64,000 nt of DNA from Cornus controversa. Taxonomy: Eukaryota > Streptophyta > Magnoliopsida > Cornales > Cornaceae. The notes beneath the pieces were generated by a model. That model was given only the letters and a program-made list of their open reading frames with translations. It was not told the origin of the DNA and did not search any database. The stretch is from NCBI GenBank assembly GCA_026545225.1, contig CM048847.1:6690501-6754500 (forward strand), given 5' to 3'. The translations under genes and the position numbers were made by a program. Of the stretch, positions 61,382 through 64,000 are shown piece by piece (positions within the stretch are counted from its first letter, which is position 1; every line of letters starts with the position of its first letter).

Positions 61382-61831
61382 ACATTGTTATTTGTTTTTG
61401 GGTAGATTGCAACATAAAACTGTTGGAGTTTTTGGTAGTTTGGTTTGTATTTTTTTGCAACATAAATTCTGTTGATGGATGTTTGTGTGATTTTGGGTAG
61501 TTAGATTTATGTTATATTTGGATATTTTTTACATTTGTTATGGTTTTGCAAATGCATGTTATTCAAAATGGTTTTTACCTGTTTGTCATATATGTTTGGC
61601 TAATTGTAGAATGGACACTACTGGAAGGCATGGAATTAATTGCACAATTACATATTGCACAAATACATATTGCTGCATAAAACATTGTACAAATACATAT
61701 TGCTTTATAACATAATATACATAACAAACAAAAAGTTCATCACCATAACAATACATAATTAAAGGTATATACAGAACTATTCCCAAGCTAGGGAATCAAA
61801 ACAGACATGAACTTATTTGTTCTCCCTTAGA
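61382..61831. other. spacer between convergent MULE genes
   Basis: 450 bp of AT-rich sequence with short direct repeats of ACATATTGC (61,648-61,705). It should hold both polyadenylation sites. No coding sequence seen. Confidence 0.5.
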
Positions 61832-62233
61832 CTAATCCTTATTAATAGAAGCTAGGAAAATCAAAAAAGATATAACAGACAACAACATGCATGCAATGCC
61901 CAGAATTTTCAAGGAAGAAGAGTTTGCTTCAACCACTGCCAAACGAGTCAATATAACATGTGCATCCACCATTTCCTGTGTAGAGGTTGCTTCATCATTG
62001 AATGGCTGTCTTTCACTTACTGATAAAGTTTTCAAGTCATCATCAATTGGATCACACCATTTCCATTTCCACTTCATGCAAGATCTATTGGAGCACACAT
62101 AATATAACCTTCCTTTGTTGTTGTTCTCATTGGATTTGGTAACCCTAATTTTAGCCACACTACCACAACGACAGAAGATTTCTCTGTACCTTAGATGTCT
62201 ACCATGGTTTGCATGTGTGCTATGAGACTCCAT
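61832..62233 (-). CDS. small GRF-type zinc-finger protein with C-terminal membrane helix, carried by the MULE
   Basis: An intact 133-residue ORF. Residues 21-61 form a GRF-type zinc finger: CRC at 21-23, KGRLYYVC ending at Cys47, Cys52, then a Trp-rich WKWKWCD stretch. The family binds nucleic acid in other proteins (established for the family). A polar, probably helical stretch (about 85-108) leads to one hydrophobic helix (about 109-129) and a short polar end. It sits in the right half of the MULE, facing the transposase, where maize MuDR has mudrB, and is presumably driven from the right inverted repeat. The start chosen is the first in-frame ATG. A 72-bp tandem duplication just upstream repeats the ATG context. 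Unlike the transposase it has no visible lesion. Its role in transposition or silencing is unknown. Confidence 0.75.
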   Translation of the reverse strand: MESHSTHANHGRHLRYREIFCRCGSVAKIRVTKSNENNNKGRLYYVCSNRSCMKWKWKWCDPIDDDLKTLSVSERQPFNDEATSTQEMVDAHVILTRLAVVEANSSSLKILGIACMLLSVISFLIFLASINKD

Positions 62234-62371
62234 CTTTAGTTTGATAAAGATAGCTTCAAATCCCTAGTATTATACAAGCAAAGAGGGGAGAAAGAGAGAC
62301 TCCATCTTTAGTTTGATAATGATAGATTCAAATCCCTAATATTACGCAAGCAAAGGGGGGAGAAAGAGAGA
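62226..62371 (-). repeat. 72-bp tandem duplication over the GRF gene start
   Basis: GACTCCATCTTTAGTTTGAT and what follows occurs at 62,226 onward and again 72 bp later, with few differences. The upstream copy carries its own ATG (62,305-62,303), which opens an 11-codon ORF ending in TAA before the main ATG. Confidence 0.85.
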
Positions 62372-62667
62372 GAGGCAACTACTACTAGCATGGCTGGGTT
62401 GGAACGAAGAGAGAAAGAGACCTCCTGCAGCTACTACAATGGCCGAATGGGTCTAGAGGTTAGGTATATGTATAATAAAGGCTAAGGGTATTGTGGTAAC
62501 TATGTATAATAGTATAAAGTAATTTTTAGTTGGTCAAAAGGTTAAAAGAGTCATTTAGTGGGTCAGAGGGGCAAAATAGACCTTTCAGAGCTGACGCCAG
62601 CAGATTCCCTTTAACTGCGTCAACTGCTGTAACGGGAGGGGGGTGTCTAATACACAGATCAAAACCT

Positions 62668-62753
62668 CAGGGGAGGTCAGTGGGATTATGCAAACAAGAG
62701 GGGATGTATGTGGAATTTCGATAAACCTTAGGGGAGGTCAAAAATATTATCCC
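62668..62753 (-). repeat. MULE terminal inverted repeat, right
   Basis: The complement starts GGGATAATATTTTTGACC and matches the left repeat for 86 bp, then diverges. Confidence 0.93.
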
Positions 62754-62762
62754 ATTTATATT
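62754..62762. repeat. MULE target-site duplication, right
   Basis: ATTTATATT, identical to 56,579-56,587. Confidence 0.93.
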
Positions 62763-63118
62763 TATTGAGTAACCAATTATGTATTTATTCTATTTTTTAA
62801 TTTTTTAATTCTTTTTTTTTTTATATAAAATTATAATTTATTGTATTATATTATATTTTTTAGCAAGCAAAATTTTTATTTATTGTATTTTATAAAAAAA
62901 TCAGAAATAAAAACTTGAACTGAAAAATGAAATCTGAAACTGAAAGCTTCGTTATGAAGCTTTCAATTATGCCTAAGGATTGTTAAAATTTTGACATCAT
63001 TTTCATTTTTTTCAAAAATGAAAACTGCACTACCAAATGTAATTTCTGCTGTAACTTCCAAAATAATGAAAATGAAAGCTGAAATCTGGTATCGAAAGTG
63101 TTACCAAACAGAGTCTTA

Positions 63119-63304
63119 GCGAACTTTGTTTGGCATTACTTACTAGCTTCTTTCCTTCAACTTTGAGTTTATTAAAGTCTTCTTGTAATTTACTTTTTTG
63201 CCACGCGTTAAAACTTTTCCTCTTTTGGTAATTTGATAGGAACTCAAAAAGGTAGGAGGGGTAGTTTAGAGCAATTGTATAAGTGAAGAGTATAAATTAT
63301 CAAC
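63119..63304. other. short intergenic stretch
   Basis: AT-rich, nothing recognised. Confidence 0.5.
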
Positions 63305-63607
63305 GGTAAATATTATTGACATCTCCTGAGCTTTGATGTAATTTCACGCGACTACAACTTCGTGAAATTTCATCACAAACACCTCATGTTAGCATTTTTA
63401 TCCAAACATTGTCAGAGCGACGTTAAATCATGAAATGTCACAATTGTCCTTCATTTTTATAATAATTTTATAAACAAAAAATATGTATATGAAAAGACCA
63501 TATTACCCCTATAATAAAAATAAATTATTTTTTTCTTTGCAGGCCCCACCCATCCATCTCTCCCACTCTCCACAACCAACCGCTCTCCACCACCCACCTC
63601 CATCACC

Positions 63608-63657
<50 letters not shown>

Positions 63658-64000
63658 CACTCCATTGCTCATCATCATCAACACGATCACTAACCAAAAC
63701 TAACCTAATTTCAGCCGCCATCATCACCTTTTCTCACCATCGAAATCGAGTTTCATCATTGTCGAGAAGCAAAGACCCATCCTCTTGAACCACTTTGGCA
63801 CCATCATCAACCAGTTGGCTATAAAATCATTTTAGTTTAAAGACCCACCATTTCCTTTTTGTTTAAAGACCCATCATCAACTAATTGGCTCTTCCTCCCA
63901 ATCAAAAAGATGTTATACTAGTAAGAATAAATTAAAAAAAGCAAATCCTTTAATTTCAAATCCGGTGACAATTATACAAACACACACACACACATAATAT
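63305..64000 (+). mobile_element. left end of a second, related MULE (runs off the window)
   Basis: GGTAAATATTATTGACATCT and the CCTGAGCTTT that follows resemble the first about 28 bp of the MULE inverted repeat at 56,588, and the sequence continues with a similar alternating pattern to about 63,450. The right end is outside the window, so neither length nor target duplication can be checked. It contains a (TA)n tract (63,609-63,654). Confidence 0.5.
63609..63654. repeat. (TA)n microsatellite
   Basis: About 23 TA units within CT/CA-rich sequence. Confidence 0.95.

Larger units (their letters stand above)
56588..62753 (+). mobile_element. Mutator-like transposon (MULE), 6,166 bp, full length, two genes
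   Basis: Complete DNA transposon with 86-bp terminal inverted repeats (about 80 of 86 identical) and a perfect 9-bp target duplication. The plus strand carries a mudrA-like transposase gene (58,088-61,381) with a leader intron full of tandem repeats; the minus strand carries a small GRF zinc-finger gene (61,832-62,233). The two genes converge with 450 bp between them. The transposase has two nonsense changes and one frameshift, so the copy is not autonomous, but the ends and duplication are fresh enough for a fairly recent insertion. Confidence 0.93.
55727..63118. mobile_element. possible hAT-like relic containing the MULE
   Basis: The left end has GGTTGTTTGATAATGCTGTCGA, written in parts: TTGTTTGATAATGCTGTCGA. 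The right end, complemented, has CTGTTTGGTAACACTTTCGA; both then run into T-rich sequence with TGATTTCTG- or AGATTTCAG-type words. Removing the MULE leaves an AT-rich element of about 1.2 kb. No target duplication was found. The call rests on the end similarity alone. Confidence 0.4.

Noticed and set aside
1-64000. tRNA, rRNA or other structured RNA genes
   Set aside because: None recognised by eye; the only tRNA-like words are primer-binding sites of retroelements. A tRNA scan would be needed to exclude them.

Overview
The window reads as nuclear DNA of a flowering plant, most likely a eudicot: one host gene with 20 GT-AG exons, long AT-rich intergenic DNA with many (TA)n tracts, and heavily nested plant transposons. 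I cannot name the species.

Layout. 1-29.7 kb is a retrotransposon nest. It starts with the 3' part of an unassigned Ty3/gypsy-type relic (1 to about 2.65 kb). A mosaic of very long LTRs in both orientations follows (3,420-14,299). Next is a broken chromovirus of the Tekay/Del type (gag to integrase, 14,300-25,679), split by two solo LTRs with perfect 5-bp target duplications (16,887-20,981 and 22,051-24,819), then its 3' LTR and a pile of LTR ends. 30.4-38.6 kb holds the only host gene recognised: a complete minus-strand full-size ABCG/PDR transporter of 1,452 residues, closest by eye to the PDR2/ABCG29 group. 39-49 kb is AT-rich intergenic DNA with a chromovirus scrap, a hAT-like relic with a Mutator-type MITE inside it, a G-quadruplex-prone tract and tandem repeats. 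49.9-55.7 kb holds the 5' end of another Tekay-like element and the 3' part of a Tat-type element with an antisense extra ORF. 56,588-62,753 is a Mutator-like transposon (MULE) with 86-bp inverted ends and a perfect 9-bp target duplication. It carries a four-coding-exon mudrA-like transposase, inactivated by two Trp-to-stop changes and one frameshift, and facing it an intact small gene for a GRF zinc finger plus one membrane helix. A second, related MULE end begins at about 63,305 and runs out of the window.

Most interesting signals. (1) The long Tekay-type LTRs carry, about 1.0-1.7 kb from their 3' ends, arrays of successive small hairpins. The stems differ while a loop word (ACTCCGA on the plus strand at 4.4-4.85 kb) repeats, and other LTR subfamilies have different hairpins in the same place. 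(2) Several LTRs also carry a cluster of short palindromic words 200-600 bp from the 3' end, with a different word in each subfamily. (3) The MULE has a convergent two-gene layout like maize MuDR, but its second gene is a GRF-finger membrane protein with a tandem duplication that creates an 11-codon upstream ORF.

All judgements are by eye. No database search, folding program or alignment was run.
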